Assembly: GCF_003590095.1 (NCBI RefSeq)
Contig: NC_039478.1
Coordinates: forward strand, 12,338,001-12,402,000
Reading direction: 5' to 3'
DNA length: 64,000 nucleotides
Source: Trichoplusia ni
Taxonomy: Eukaryota; Arthropoda; Insecta; Lepidoptera; Noctuidae
The translations under genes and the position numbers were made by a program. Below the pieces are notes generated by a model. The model was not told the origin of the DNA. It did not search any database and saw only the letters and a list, made by a program, of their open reading frames with translations. Each line of letters opens with the position of its first letter. The first letter of the stretch is position 1. Positions 36,769-50,489 of the stretch are shown one piece after another.

Positions 36769-37873
36769 AACCTGGGGGCTTAGACAAAGTAACAATTTAA
36801 AAACGATAACGAAGTTCGACAAGACTCAACTGTATGGGATTGACATAAGCTGCGTTAAATCACGTGGTCAATCGTCATCGTTATCGCAAGTTGGTAGACA
36901 ATGTAATAATTCATAACGAAATCATAACGAAACGAATCGTCATCGCGTTTGTTCCATACAAATGCGTAGACAAGCAGCACTTTCGGTGTTCGTTATTGTC
37001 GCGATCGTGATCGACAAAAAAGATAACGAAACGAACGTTCAAACGTTGTAGTTATCCATACAAGATGGCCGGATTTCATTGAACAGCTGATTTTAGATGT
37101 GAAGTGTTTACGTATATATAAGTTTTTTCCTTGCAAACGGAGTCGAGCCGTCATTTTTATTTTTTGAAAGAAGGTTCAATCGTTTTTTCAGATTATTATT
37201 GCGTTGGGAGGTGGATCTTGTCGGATCGTTTCGATAATAATATAATAAATATTTATATTAATTATTTATTTCTAAAAAAAAGTAAGTAATTAAATCTCTT
37301 TTTCTAATACTTGGGTATGATTATGGTGTTTATTTTTCTAAAATATTTAATACTCAATAAAATAAGATAAAATTTATTTTTTATATTATTTAATTTGCAT
37401 TATTTGTACTCATGTCTATGAATAATAAAAGCCTTTTGGTAAACGTTCTCTAATTTAACTTTATTTAACCAATTTATATCGAGTTGGATATAGTTGGTAC
37501 CTACTTAAATATTTTTTCGAAAAATAAGGTCATAAAGAAGTTTCACTTTTTACCTTTGTGCACTAGTACACACACACATTACATTTTTTTAATAGAAAAG
37601 AATATTATTCTTATCCTATCAAATAAAACTGCATGGTTAACAAACTTCATTGAAACTGTTTATGTAAAATGAAACTGCGCGGACAACGGTGACAGCAAAA
37701 TGTTCGATACCATAAACAATATTTCTGTTTTTAACGAATGTTCGATTCGTCACAACGATCACAACAACAGAGTTACATTGGCTAGGAAATGATTGTCGTT
37801 ATCTCACAGACGATGTCGAAATTCGGTATCGTTTCGCTACAAAGCGATGTTACTTTGTCTAAGCCCCCAGAAC
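36769..37873. mobile_element. 1,099-bp DNA transposon with perfect 22-bp TIRs, no transposase
   Basis: The element occupies 36772-37870. The first 22 bases start CTGGGGGCTTAGACAAAG and the last 22 are the exact inverse. AAC flanks both sides (36769-36771, 37871-37873), a 3-bp target duplication. TAGACAA recurs inside at 36895 and 36967, and several ATAACGA motifs cluster in the left 260 bp, which look like subterminal binding sites. A TATATAAG box at 37115-37122 may be a leftover promoter. No long open frame exists. A 3-bp duplication is compatible with Harbinger-like or CACTA-like superfamilies; I cannot decide. Confidence 0.8.
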
Positions 37874-38628
37874 AAAACCAGAAGGTCTACGTATGAAGTA
37901 ATAAGGTTTATGATTGTGGAAAGGAGATGGAGCAATGCACAGTAGAGCAACATCCCTCTTTCACAAGAACAAGAATTTTACTTTAAGATGTTATGGTAGG
38001 ATGGTCGGCCCTTCAACATTATCCTGACAGCTTTCAAACCAAAGGTACATAATTATAAATGTATGCATAGTCAGGGTTCAAACCACACTTTGCAGTTCAC
38101 TTTGCGGTATTTTAACCGGACCGGATGTACCGGAAGTGTGACGGGCATCCGGACGAAAACAATTAAGCCCTCGTAAATAATTTACAGCTTTTAACTGCGG
38201 TAGACCATATTACATTTAACCGGTTATGTTTTTTTACTTCACACCTCTCTTGTAACCCTGCGTTTTTCTCTTCTAATAATAATGTCTAATGTTAACAAAG
38301 TTCCAGCCAAAAATATAATTTTGTAACCCTGCAATCCGCAAAAATAAATTCACCTTAAATTATAAATTAAACAGCAAATAATTATTATAATTCACTCTAC
38401 TATTATTATACCAATTCAGACATGTAGGGTTTAGTTATTTGCATAATACACTGATAACCAAAACATTGTTAATAAATAATAAAAAAACCTCACAATGTAC
38501 TCACTTTGTCAAACAACATATCTTGTTGATATGAAAATGAAATAATGTCCATCAAACAATGTTTTTATACAACCTTCGCAGCTTCGTGGACACATATTGC
38601 ATGCTTTTCTTTTAATTTAATGTAACTG

Positions 38629-38817
38629 TACAGTCAACAAAATAAGTCGTTTCAAAACAACTGTATCCAATCAAATACAATGACTTGCTGTTCTGTTAGT
38701 TTGTAACAAAATAGGTAAACTAGACATAGTTAAAACATACCAAACCCAAATTTGTTTTGAAATGAACTGGAACTTTGTTAAACAGTTTTTGTTAGATGAC
38801 TTCTTTTGTTGACTGTA
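38629..38817. mobile_element. About 185-bp MITE with TA target
   Basis: The left end CAGTCAACAAAATAAGTCG and the right end (inverse CAGTCAACAAAAGAAGTCA) form inverted repeats flanked by TA at 38629-38630 and 38816-38817, fitting a Tc1/mariner-type MITE. Two relatives lie upstream at 33387 and 35326. The minus-strand open frame 38671-38856 is inside it and is not a gene. Confidence 0.7.
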
Positions 38818-39999
38818 CAATCTACTAATCCTATAGACAACTGATATTGATCGCATTGCTTAAATATTAAAATGAAAAGACACACGATTGATAAACTTGA
38901 TTTTAACTTGAAGATATGAAATATGACTGTATTAAACGCTTTTCCTGTTCTTTGAGTCAGAGTTATTTCATTTTTGTTTCCATTATTTTATCAACTTTAA
39001 TTATCGATAATTGTATTTTTTTTTACAAAAATGTTCTGATTTTGGAATAAATAATTGAAAATTTGTGCATTCAATTTATTAATTAAAATATTGTTCTTCA
39101 AGAGTATTGTGGGCACAAATTTGAAGGAAATAAATGTTGTTAAATAATTCATAAATAGAGATATAATATTACATAATGGGACAAAAAAATTACTCTTTAT
39201 CAACCAATACGTTAATTAAAAAGTTCAAAGGGATTATTGTCAAAATAGTTGGCATTCATTAAAACATTTCCTGGTAACTCGTGTGTTGTTAAATTCAAGC
39301 ACTAATTTGCTTGTGCCATTTACACTTAATTTAATATTTCAATACGCAGTGTTCTATAAATTTCCAAAGTTAAATTTAAGCCAAAGATTACAAATCAAGA
39401 GGTTATTATTGATACGAATATTTTTTTGTTACTATATTGCTTTTATCGTATGTATAAGTGAAACTATTAATGAAATTATCGTGTTCAAATATATCGAAAT
39501 AAGATTGAATGTAAAATGTACCTAAAATAAATTATAAAAATAATATTTCTTATCGTTTCACTTTCTAAACAAAAATTGTTAACAAAAATATTAAATAGTA
39601 TTCTGTAAAATGTATAAAGTAAATATAAATATGTATTCATATTTATTGCTATTAGTAATAATATCTGTTTCTCTTGTACAATGAATTCTTGTAAAAATGA
39701 AGGTTCTAAGTATTCAAGCATACGCCATTAACATGCTTATGTATAGTTTGTACATATCGTTTTATAAATAAAGTTTTAATGTGAGTTTTGATGGTTTACC
39801 GCCTTTATTTTAACTTAAATTATATTGCATGCACTTTTCTTTATTATTTTCTGGATACCTTGCGATGGGACTACAATAAATAAACTTTTTTTAATGGTTT
39901 GATGTCACACTCTTCCTTATTTTCTAACGACTAGAAAGGACAATATCATCGGCTCTACTTTTTAGGGATCTTTTGCCCAAAATGTAAAAATGGAAACCT

Positions 40000-42900
40000 A
40001 TCACTGAGGCACTGTTGTCTGTATGTCTGGTTATCACCAAGACAAAAATCATACGTAGTTATATACTACAAAATAATAATTAGTTCACACCAGAGTATTC
40101 AAATTCCATGAATCTTTATCTATTCTTGAATGTTGGCATATTATTTTCATCATAACATTCACGATTTTATATCTCGTCGGACTCAGCTGTGATGATTTTA
40201 ACCTAGAAAAAGCCTACTTTTAGCTACCTGCCTAGGTATAGCTAGTCATATACTCTTTTTCTATATTTCTACAAGTTTTGCCATTCTAGAAGGGATTTGC
40301 AATCGTTACTTATATCCCTTATTATAAAACTTTCTTTATAAACAAACTTACACATTATGACGATACATTGGATTGTGAAGAGCAAAAAGGTATTAAGCAT
40401 AATTAATATCGGCGAAATGATTCAATACCAAAATATTTTAGTGATTGACCATCAGTTACCTGCGTTGTCTTAATAAATCATAGTGATTTATAGCGTCTGC
40501 TTCAATAACTGTGTGATAAACGTCGACTGTTATCGTTAATCAGAAGCCTGCCGAAGAATCGAGTAATTCATTAATTAGTGTTGTTCTATTTAAGGGTCTG
40601 GAGTTTTTTTATGAGGAGTAACGATTAATATATGTAAGTATGTATATGATCTATTTGTATGCCATGTGGAATGAATATTTTATCTTTAATATGTACCATT
40701 GGTCACTTACTAATGAGAACTTTGAACTTATTTAGAAACCGTTGCATCTAAGATTTTTGTAAGGCTTGTTTGAAACTATGTCAAAATTAGCGTTCTGTAC
40801 CAAAAAGGAGAAGTAAGATTTTCATAGCTAAAATTGTTGATTTCGTTGTTTAATTTTTACGTCGTAAAGAACTAGAAAAAACAATAAAATAAGTTAGCAA
40901 CAAAAACACGTGTGTTAATGTATAGGGACTAAAATTATTTGAACTCACAAAGAAACCCTATTTATAAAGAAAAAATACACAAACATTTCTAGAGTCACTT
41001 TTCAAATAAACAATGAAGTAATTTCAGATGTAGTTCTACAGATATATTGTCCATATTACCTTTCCACTTGAAGTTTCCCAAAAATAAATGGGCCCTCTAG
41101 TAGTCGTTGAAACAAGACTCTTAGTATTTCAAGTGCGTCAGAACCTTTGAAGTAAGGTTATACAGTATGTAGGTATTGGCTTCAGTTTAAGAAACAAGCT
41201 TAGTGATGAAATTGGTAGAGCGTGAAATATCGAGATCAGAGTTTGGTTCTGAGAGTTTGTGACCAAAAGTGGGTCCATGACAAAAACTGGTTACTTAAAT
41301 GCCTAGTATTTGAAGTTAAAGAGAGTCCAAAAAGAACAATTTAAGGGTTAAGGAACACGAAAAAAAGCAACTTAGTGTGAATTGAACTCGCGGACCGATG
41401 GTTTCCCACAAACTTAACTGAGTTTAAAATTATTTGTTTAATGGTATTAAGTTCTTATTTCAGGCTTTTCAGATTTCTTTCTTGCTTTCCTGGTTGCATA
41501 CGCACCCAAAATTGATAAGTTTGTGTTGTTTTATTGCACAGCTCCTATTACAAACTCCCAGTTCTAGTCTCAGATTAGCTGTATGTCATCAGATTAATTT
41601 TATTGTCACGCATTTAAGCTCAATAAAACTAGGGAACTTTGTCAAATTTGACCTGAAAGATTTGTATAGACATCTAAACGTAACTAAAGAATAATAGTGC
41701 CTTCGTGAGAATGATTTACACCTACAAAAGTGTACTAATTACCATATTTATTTCAGTATGTCTGACTAGTTTCAATCCCAACCAGAGTTTTTCATGAGCT
41801 GAGTAAGTAAACTGTTGCATCTTTAAGTGTAAATAAAACTAGCAAATTGAAGTGTTTTGACCCATAACCTACAAATGGAAATTTGCCAACACAATCTTTG
41901 CTAACCTATAATTAGCTACATATTGAGAATATTCTCTCTCAAACGCGATATAATTATAATTATCGTGCTTGTTAATCCTACTCATTAACCTACTTTCGTT
42001 AGAATTGATGCGGTTATAACACGATTCGATCCCAACGTAACGACATTACCAACCCCTTAAGGATAAACCAATCAAAATGAGAATGTCTTACAAATAATAC
42101 TTAGAAAATACTGTTTTAGACAAGGCGAGAAACATCGAGGGAGTCGCATACATTGCCGGCTATAGTGCATCGCTTTTTGTACCAGAGCTGTGTGACTCTA
42201 CAATTTATTGTGATTTGCAATATTTCTCGTGTCCTCTGAATGAGCCTTGATATTCGAAAACTAATGTTTTATTTCGTAGATATTATGTTTTGGAAGTCGG
42301 TTATTGCTGTATGAACACTACATTCCTCTAATCAAGTCTGATAAAAGTAGCCTATGTGTGTGAACTGCCCGCTCCATACCAAATTATATCAAATTCGTTT
42401 AGTTTTTAGGGCGTGAAGAACACACACATTCTTTTGTAATTAGATGTAAATGTCATATTTTTATAGAAAATCTTCTCTAGGCTGCTCTTCGTTTGTTTTG
42501 GTATCGCTCGGCTAGTTTCGGACCCAATCGGAATCCTTAATCTTGATCTGACAAACTCGGCTAACAAGTCAGCTCATGTGTAAGATTGTGGTTCAGTTAG
42601 AATCTGTAAAGCAAATGACAATGCAAAAATTGTTATTTTGACCATCACTATATTATTATACATGGAGTGGCTACTTTTCCACCTCGTCAATACATACGCA
42701 ATAAGCCGGTACAAACATTGCTATCCCTAATGGTTCTGCAAATTGAAAACTAAACCCAATATTCCCTGAAAGATAACAGACAAGCTTAATGCAATGTACG
42801 TAATGTTGAATGATAGAACATCACACCCGAATTTAGGTAGATCGATATACTATAACCGTAACTATTTTTTGAAAAGCTGAAACAATCACAGAAGTAACAT

Positions 42901-44860
42901 TAATTACTGAGGTTCCAATTTGGTATTTGACTAAAAATCTAATTAAGTAGTTCGTCAGATAGATTTCAGAAGATAAAACGCATCAAAGATGGTGAACGTA
43001 TGGTATGGGGGCTAATAATGTCAACTGTAGGTAAAAGGTGTGTAAGCGATTGAAATTAAAAATACGTATATAACAAGTAGTACCTACTTACCTAATCCGG
43101 CCTTTTTAGGATTCTGCGGAACCCATCGTGCGCGAGTCTGACTCTCCCCCTGGGTTTTAATAAGTGTAGTCTATAAACAAGCAACAATTTTTTTATCATC
43201 GAGACTTACTTCTGTACAAATTACTCTTGTTGACGTAAAATATTCTCATAGCCTCTCGGCGATACTAGACTTAGAAAAGAAAAGAAAAATAGCTTGAAGA
43301 AATAATAAACAAGAGCTATCTTAACTAATAAATTGTTGCTATTTTGGAAAAATATATCTGTTAGGAAGGAGCTGTTAGCTCTAGAGGTAACTTGAAGTTA
43401 TTAATCACCTAAGGCCTACCGTGACTTTTTAATATTTTGTAGAAGTAACTGGTCTTGAAGATATGATAATGCGCTTTAAGAAAAATAAAAGGTATCGACG
43501 ACGAATGATAATCATAGTTATAACATCGTTAAGCTGAAGAGTTTGTCAAATTTTATTTGGACGGTTCTTTATCAAGAATGTTGATGGTTCTCACTTAAAA
43601 TTTGATAGATAAAAAAATGATAATATTGTTGATTTTATCAAAGTAATTGAAATGTCAAAGGTCAAAATAAATTGAAAATTATATCTAGAACAAACAAGAG
43701 TGCAGTTCTAGTGACAAGTGGCATTTGAAATTGCAAAAATATATGGGAAAGTTAAGTTACACAAGATTTTGACTCACTTTCAAGCACGTTTCAGTCTTCA
43801 GTTTTCAACGATAAAGGAAAATACGTATCTGTTTTGGAAATGGAAAAAAAATGGATATTTAAACATTATTCTAACCGCATTTGCCAATTGTTATTATTTT
43901 CAGAACAAATCCCGCAACAGGTTTTTGGAAAAGCACTATCAATTTATAAAACAAACGCGACTGTTTGGTAGAGGGCCGCAATCGACCGAGGAAACCAGTA
44001 AAAGCCATTTGTGGTTGAGCTTGTAAATTCTATCAGCAATTGCGGTCGTGGCCACTACAGCCAGTCGAATGACTGTGGCCGACGTAACACTGAGGTTTTA
44101 TGTGTAGTTAGTCCGACAAAAAGTCGAAAAGTACTGCTTTTTAGGGACTAAGAAATTCATTTATTATTTGTATGGAGGGTAACAGATTTTTTTTTTATGA
44201 TAATTATTTAGAATCATTCATTGTCTTTTGTCAGACGCAGTCAATAAGGCGACTATAGGTCACGTGTATAATACCTACTAGCTTTAAAATGTACGACAGC
44301 TGGACACAGGTCAACCTTTGGAAGATTTTAGCAATGATGGTGAGACAAAGAGATCTGTTTTCTCACTGCACATTGGCGTCTCACAAGGACACATCACTAC
44401 ATCTTATAGATTTATTGTAATGGTTGTGAAAACGTGACAGTGCTACACGGCGTAGGGTGGCGTTTTTTTTAACAACCTCAATAATTAACTCCCAATTATT
44501 TGGAATCTAGAATTTCAGTAAGCATCTTAAAATTTAGAAATAAACAGCCTTTAAATTTCTCACCAATGCTGATGACTCTTATATTATAATTGTTGGATAA
44601 GGACCTCTTAGTACCTCCGACAAGGTAAGTCCAGCATCCCATTAATTGGAACAGTAATATGCTTCACTGACGAGCTTATGCAATAATACACGCTACTAAA
44701 TATGTAGGATTCCTCGCTTAATAGATATCCTATATATGTTGGCATTAGTGCAATGTTCATTATAGAATATTGTGTCTTGGTTAGGCCTGTTTAATGATAT
44801 AAACTTTAAAGCTTCTCTTGCTTTTTTTAACCATTTCCCGTACCAAGATAAGACATGTTT
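40000..44860. other. Intergenic, no gene recognised
   Basis: AT-rich, mostly unique sequence. Small repeat scraps: about 42340-42430 (aaaagtagcctatgtgtgtg) is the middle of a Helitron-like family, and 43110-43145 (cccatcgtgcgcgagtctga) is the inverted head of family E. A short palindromic stretch CAGTC-gaat-GACTG lies near 44070. Open frames 41434-41694 and 43718-44026 resemble no protein I know. Confidence 0.45.
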
Positions 44861-44867
44861 TATTCTT

Positions 44868-45028
44868 GTGTCGCGGGAGGTCTCACAAACAATCAAGTCA
44901 CAAGCTCAAAGACAAACTCAGAACGAGCACTCGCGGATCACTCAAAAGCTCACGCAGGGATCGAACCTGCGGCACGCGCACAATGGGTTGAGCGTGATCT
45001 TTACCAATCGGCTTTCTTCGTAGTCAAC
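44868..45028 (-). mobile_element. tRNA-derived SINE (family A)
   Basis: Inverted: caaactcagaacgagcactc, gcagggatcgaacctgcggc and caatgggttgagcgtgatct. Open frames at 44772-45043 are produced by it. Confidence 0.65.
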
Positions 45029-45170
45029 TTGTTACTGTACTAATTACAGCTACTTCTATTTCTAAGTGATAAGTAAAGTATGTTTGCACCAAATATGGTT
45101 TTAGTATGATTACTGTAACTTTTTAAAAGTGCCTGGAAAACGGAATAATTGAAAAAATAAAACTCTTTTT

Positions 45171-45569
45171 TCATTTTATTGTTACATGCCAAGCAACAAG
45201 CATTTTTTCCATTAAGTAGTTACCAAGCCTAAAAAATGCTTCGAATTCCTTGTAATCTACAAGACAAACAGAATTTATTATCAACGGGCATGTAATAACT
45301 TTGCCGTCAAAACAACGCAAGCCTCCGAAAACCGATAAATACTCGTTAATGTAACAAATAGCGTATTTATTCACAAAAGTTATGGGCCGTGACAAAACAC
45401 GAAACAATTTTATGAGTGAATCAATACGATTGACGTTTGCGGCTTTGGGTATGAATAAGACGAAGTCATAAGCATTGTTTTCTGATTTATTTTCTGTTTG
45501 TGTCAATACAGGGGTGCTAAAAGCCGTAAAAGCAGTCAGCTTTTGCTCAAGATAAGGAATGTTTTCCAA
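45171..45569 (-). CDS. Unrecognised 132-codon open frame
   Basis: The longest single-exon frame on the minus strand outside recognised repeats apart from 13636-14085. It starts MENIPYLEQKLTAFTAFSTP and contains YDFVLFIPKAANVNRIDSLI; no domain, signal peptide or clear membrane segment is visible. It is more mixed in composition than most random frames here, with several charged residues. It may be chance, or a decayed gene or transposon fragment. No neighbouring exons could be linked. Confidence 0.15.
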   Translation of the reverse strand: MENIPYLEQKLTAFTAFSTPVLTQTENKSENNAYDFVLFIPKAANVNRIDSLIKLFRVLSRPITFVNKYAICYINEYLSVFGGLRCFDGKVITCPLIINSVCLVDYKEFEAFFRLGNYLMEKMLVAWHVTIK

Positions 45570-46233
45570 ACCTTTTCTGTCGGTGTTTTATTTTATCAGT
45601 GATTAGATTAGAACCAGATAATTTAATTATTGTCCAAACAAAGGAAACTTAGGAACAACATTCTGTTTAAGGAGGAAAACCTATAGCTATGCATGTGAAA
45701 TAAGATATTTAAAGCCTCGAGCCTCGACCAATAAATACCTCCGGAAACGCCAAGAGCTTGATCCGGAAAATGGTAGTATCTCGACAGGTCTCAATTCCTG
45801 AAGGTGTTTTCTCTTCTAACCACGCGCAGCGAGGACCCTGTCCCCGACGATGATACAGTTTATGATGCTAGATAGATGCTAGATAGTAAATCAAGATCAC
45901 AAGCTCTTTTTTCAGTAGTTATCAGGCACTTTTTAAACGTTAACGTTCCTTAGAGAAGAACTTTCAAGGAACTTCATTTAGAGCACTCGTAATTTTTATT
46001 TTCTACACTAAGTCACATTGATACTCTAAAGCTTCTCAATAATAAACATAAGTCGGTAATAACGATGTAATTAATTGATGGGATCGCCATTTTTATAGGC
46101 ATTAGGAGTCGTAAAGGGTCGTGATTGCCACCGTGAAAGTGGTTTTTAATAGATAACGTGGATAGATAGACTTACAAAGAGAACGACACAATCACTTATT
46201 ATTATATATAATGCCTACATAGTATAACACGTA

Positions 46234-46328
46234 CGGACAGCCGAGTGGTGTGGGTCACCACGCCAAACACACTTTGTCCATCGCGTTTTCATTCCTCGCC
46301 TAGGATAAGCATTTGCATGATCTACGAT
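46234..46328 (+). mobile_element. SINE family A, head half
   Basis: cagccgagtggtgtgggtca, ccacgccaaacacactttgt and cctaggataagcatttgcat match the head and early body. Confidence 0.6.
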
Positions 46329-46394
46329 TAAAAAAAAATGTAACTTGTGCATAGTGGCACTGATCGTTAAATTATTAGTACAAAACGTTAAAGT

Positions 46395-46628
46395 TCATGT
46401 TATAAGACTCCACAACTTTCATTCAACGCCATCTAGTGTCAAACTAAGCAAAGCTAGTATTATGGGTACTAGACAACTTTTATTTATAACAAACACAAAT
46501 TTAAAGATTATAATAAAGACATCCAGACTCAGATAAAATTATCGTGAGCTTAAACTTTTGTCCTAAGTGGAATCGCACCCAGGTCCTCCGGTTTAACAGT
46601 CAGGGCTACTAACCACTCGAAAAACAGA
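46395..46628 (-). mobile_element. tRNA-Glu-like SINE (family C)
   Basis: Inverted copy with tail cgccatctagtgtcaaacta, body agcaaagctagtattatggg, and head aacagtcagggctactaacc. Diverged from 55380-55622 but colinear. Confidence 0.65.
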
Positions 46629-49570
46629 CCAGTGAACAAATTACCTCCTCTATATTAATTATAGTAGGTAAACGATTATTATTATTTATAACATATGTTT
46701 AGTAATGATAAATTACGGTACCGGTATGAAATCATGTATTATACAACCTCCGTAACTCTTACTTATGTCCTTATGAGGAAACAACACAACATCGGTATGG
46801 TAAAGTGTTACTTATACAAATAAATCATACTAATTTATTATTTTACATCTTTGTACATACTATTATTATTCTGCTGTACAAGTGTTTGTCACTAATTTTC
46901 GCCTAAATAAGTTAGTTTGGCGGATCAGCTTGTATGTAACAACATTTAAATTTTGCAATACTTAACATACTATTATATCATTGTGGCTATTGTAATTTTG
47001 TCTAATTTCCTTTACTTTTTTAAATAAATCGCCAACGAAAGACACATGGATGGAAAACTTCACTTTTTTAATAAGCGACGTGACTTTGACTTGTCTGTTC
47101 AATACTTTGCAGCGACTAGTCAGCGTTAATGCTATATAGAAAGAAATTTTTATCATCGCAATACCTTGAACAAATAAAAACGTACATATGAAGTCACAGC
47201 CTGTTGACGGCCAACATCAACCACTCTTCCTATCACGGGCCTGCTGGTAAAGATATCTTAGGGAAGAAGCAGCACACCTATACATCTTATACGTACCTAA
47301 TGTTGAGCTTTTTTCAGTATTTTTTGGATAAATAAAATATTTTTAATTAATAAATACAATGTTAGATTTATGTAAAAAGTGGATCGGAGCTATACATGGA
47401 CATAGACGCCTATCGCTATGAACCGGATTTGATTTTGCGGTTTCTAAACCACTCGACTAAAATAGATGTAATTTAATATATATTATAGGTATGTAGCTTA
47501 AACTATTAGAACGATTTATATTTGGTTTTGTTTTTCGGAATATCCAAAATAAACGTGCGTAGATCCGGACACAACATATAAATTAATTTGCTTTGACAGT
47601 TGTTGGTAACGTCATGAAAAAGTTTCGAAGAATTCACTATTTCTAAATTTAACAGAATTCAGATTTTACACGAAATATATTTTATTATGAATTATAGCAT
47701 CCGAATTTAATTGTTCTACGATTATCCATTGTTATGTATATTTTTCATTTACGATTGATAGCATTGAAATTCAGAATACATGGTCCCTTGCATGTGGTGT
47801 TCAAATTGTGATGAAAGCCCTTAAAATGAACCGGAACTTTTTCTTTGATGTGTTGGTGTGAAATGAAAGAGATCAAAAAACAATCATGCAAAAAATCTAA
47901 ACCATAGAATACGAAAGCTAAAATTTGAACATTGCTTCACAATTTATTAGTAGGTACCCTTTAATATAAAAACAGCGAACGAAGCAAAAGCCTCAAATAC
48001 AAAATATTTCATCACACAAGATATTTCATGAGCTGTTCCTAATAGTCCATCTGGGTAGTCTTGTAAAACAGAGATCAATAAGTGATTCCAGTCGTTGTGC
48101 ACTAAATTGAAGAAAATGTAAATTGCTTCGTGCCCCGGGTTCAGATACATTCCGTGATAAGAATGTTGTCAGTGTTGTCACTCGCCGCCTAACCTCTACC
48201 ATGAGTTCTCGAATCGTTCGTCTATTTCTTTATTTAGTCAATAGTTACTCCCACTTGTAATTCGTCTATAAAATTAAAATTAACTTAAATAACTTAAATT
48301 GTTACAATCGTGAAAATACAATTCAAGAGTTTCTTTTTCTCTAATTGACAACCACGACACAATTTAACGTGATTTCCAAAACACAGAGACACTCTTTGTG
48401 ACATAAATGTTGACCTATCCACAGAACAACCACACTTGTAGCTTAGCCACGAGCTCCTCGGCATCATAAATATCATACCAAGCAAAATAAATAAAATATG
48501 AGAATAACATATTACTCTGTACAGAGGAAATGCTGCCTATCATGTCAAATTAAATTGTTTTTGTCACATTTTTTAGATTACTCATTATTCAATAAAGTTC
48601 TAGTTGCGGTTGTATATAATGAGTATATGACACATCATAATTGTATCGATTTAATACAAATAATTAAGAATTTTAAGTCCTGTTTTTTGTTTATTATCTA
48701 AATGAATTCGATAAAAAACCTCCTTCAATCAACTTCTCTGTACCACAGCTGAGCTAATCTACTGTTTTTTTTACTCCCGTAGACAGATTTCAATCTTTCA
48801 ATTTACCTAACTAATCGAAATTCTTATTATTATATAAATTATATATAAATTATTTTTGTGTTGTATTTAGATATACTTCAATGGATTTACAACATGTTTA
48901 CAATCGACAAAGCTGGGAAATGAAAACTATCAAATTCATTATTTCTTAAAGTTGATCACCAAAACGCTTTCACACAATTAGATTTGAGCAGGTCTTTGCT
49001 AAAATTGTTTTCTTTCAACATCCAGTCAGTGTACTGTATTCCATACATTTGCAATTCAGTACGAGTCAAAAAAACTTTCAAAAAACTACAAAAAAAAATC
49101 AAATTTCTTGAGTTGCAAAATTTTCAAACTACAATTTAAACACAAATTCTAGAGCAATATTCACGAACACATTTCGTTTACAATTCCGCTAAGTGATAAA
49201 AGTTCGCGATCGACTCATGGTAGGGCCACAGTAACAGTTCTCGTGGGCACATTTATTGCCAGCAATCTGTACTTGCCACGCATTTAACGACTGTTTATTA
49301 AAATCACGTCAAAATTAATTCAGCCGAAGTTAAAGTGAATTGATCCTTTGTTACAAGATTTATGAGGATCAACAAGTTGCAACACTATAATGGTTTTGTT
49401 ATTATTTGGAGGATTAAATTGACTTAGGTAAATGATTGATTAGTCTTATGGTCTAGCTATTGAACAAACGGGGATAAAAAGCAGCTTATTTAGAGTAACA
49501 CATAGTTTTGCAATAAGCGTAAAACTTATTGCTTGCACTAGACAAATAAAAAAACAATGCTCAATGACTG

Positions 49571-49767
49571 CACAGATAGCCGAGTGCTTGAGGTCACCAC
49601 GCAAATACCACTGTGCGTGTCGTGTCGCGGGTTCGATCCCCGTGTAGGACAAGTATTTGTGTGATCCACAAATGCTTGTTCTGAGTCTGGGTGTCATTGT
49701 GCACGTGATTTGTATGTTTATAAAACCACCCGCAACACAAGGATTAAATTCCCTAGTGCGGGAGTCG
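49571..49767 (+). mobile_element. tRNA-derived SINE (family A), best full-length copy
   Basis: The head agatagccgagtgcttgagg with the A box, then B box gcgggttcgatccccgtgta, then body gacaagtatttgtgtgatcc, ctgagtctgggtgtcattgt, and end aattccctagtgcgggagtc. The head resembles a Ser/Leu-type tRNA. It is not a functional tRNA: the variable region and acceptor pairing are lost and a SINE body follows. Confidence 0.82.
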
Positions 49768-50489
49768 AAACCTTAAATTGATGAGAAAAAGCATGTATCG
49801 AACTAAAATAGTTTATTACTTACCGAAATATTTTTTATACATTGTCTTTTGCACCAATGCATTTTGGAATGAAATCGGTTAAAATGAAATATTGTTACCA
49901 TATTGAAATCCAATCAAATATGGAATTATAACCTTTTGACCTTTGTAATGGCCATAGTCTGCTTACCACATTGATACAATGATTGTAAAGGTCACGCTGG
50001 TAAAAGGTCAACTGGCCATACCCTAATTGTTCCTCAATAAATACTGGACTTGAAAATATTTACTGAGCAATATCTGTCCGTTTTCAGCTCTACTTTATTG
50101 CAATCATTTATTCATTGAAAATACACAACGAGACATGAACAGTACACTTGGTAAATATTTTTGAAAAAATTAAAACATTTCAAAATTTAATCTTCTTCGT
50201 GTACACTGTAATACATCTTTTAAGATCGTTGACTGAAGGTTTAAGAATATAAATTGCAACTAGTAAATATAATTTTATTGAATTATTTTTGTACCGTATT
50301 CGCCTTCAGACACCAATAGGGAATATAAAGGCAGCGAAAAAAACGAATGTGCCGTAAAAGGGCTACGCAATGGCTACGAGACCGGCGTAGCGGTGAACAC
50401 CAATTCGTATAAGAGAAGTTGATGCTTTATCCCGCCGTTTAGAAGGCTGGTTGACTGATTCTAGTGTCAAATTCAAAGTTTTTGATTGA

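Larger units (their letters stand above)
33282..40000. other. Receptor 3' flank / possible 3'UTR
   Basis: The true transcript end cannot be placed. AATAAA occurs at 33723-33728, about 440 bp after the stop, and many times later in the AT-rich 34.6-39.8 kb stretch. Besides the repeats listed separately there is nothing recognisable. Open frames here (34798-35016, 36217-36516, 39283-39525 and others) have the K/N/I/F composition expected of random AT-rich DNA. Confidence 0.5.
45570..49570. other. Intergenic, SINE-bearing, no gene recognised
   Basis: Apart from the two SINEs at 46.2-46.6 kb, a 25-bp scrap of the 5S-derived SINE head sits at 48435-48459 (gcttagccacgagctcctc). The rest is AT-rich, with no frame I can tie to a family. 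Confidence 0.45.

Noticed and set aside
43718..44026. 102-codon open frame
   Set aside because: No family resemblance; aromatic and lysine-rich composition as expected for chance frames here.
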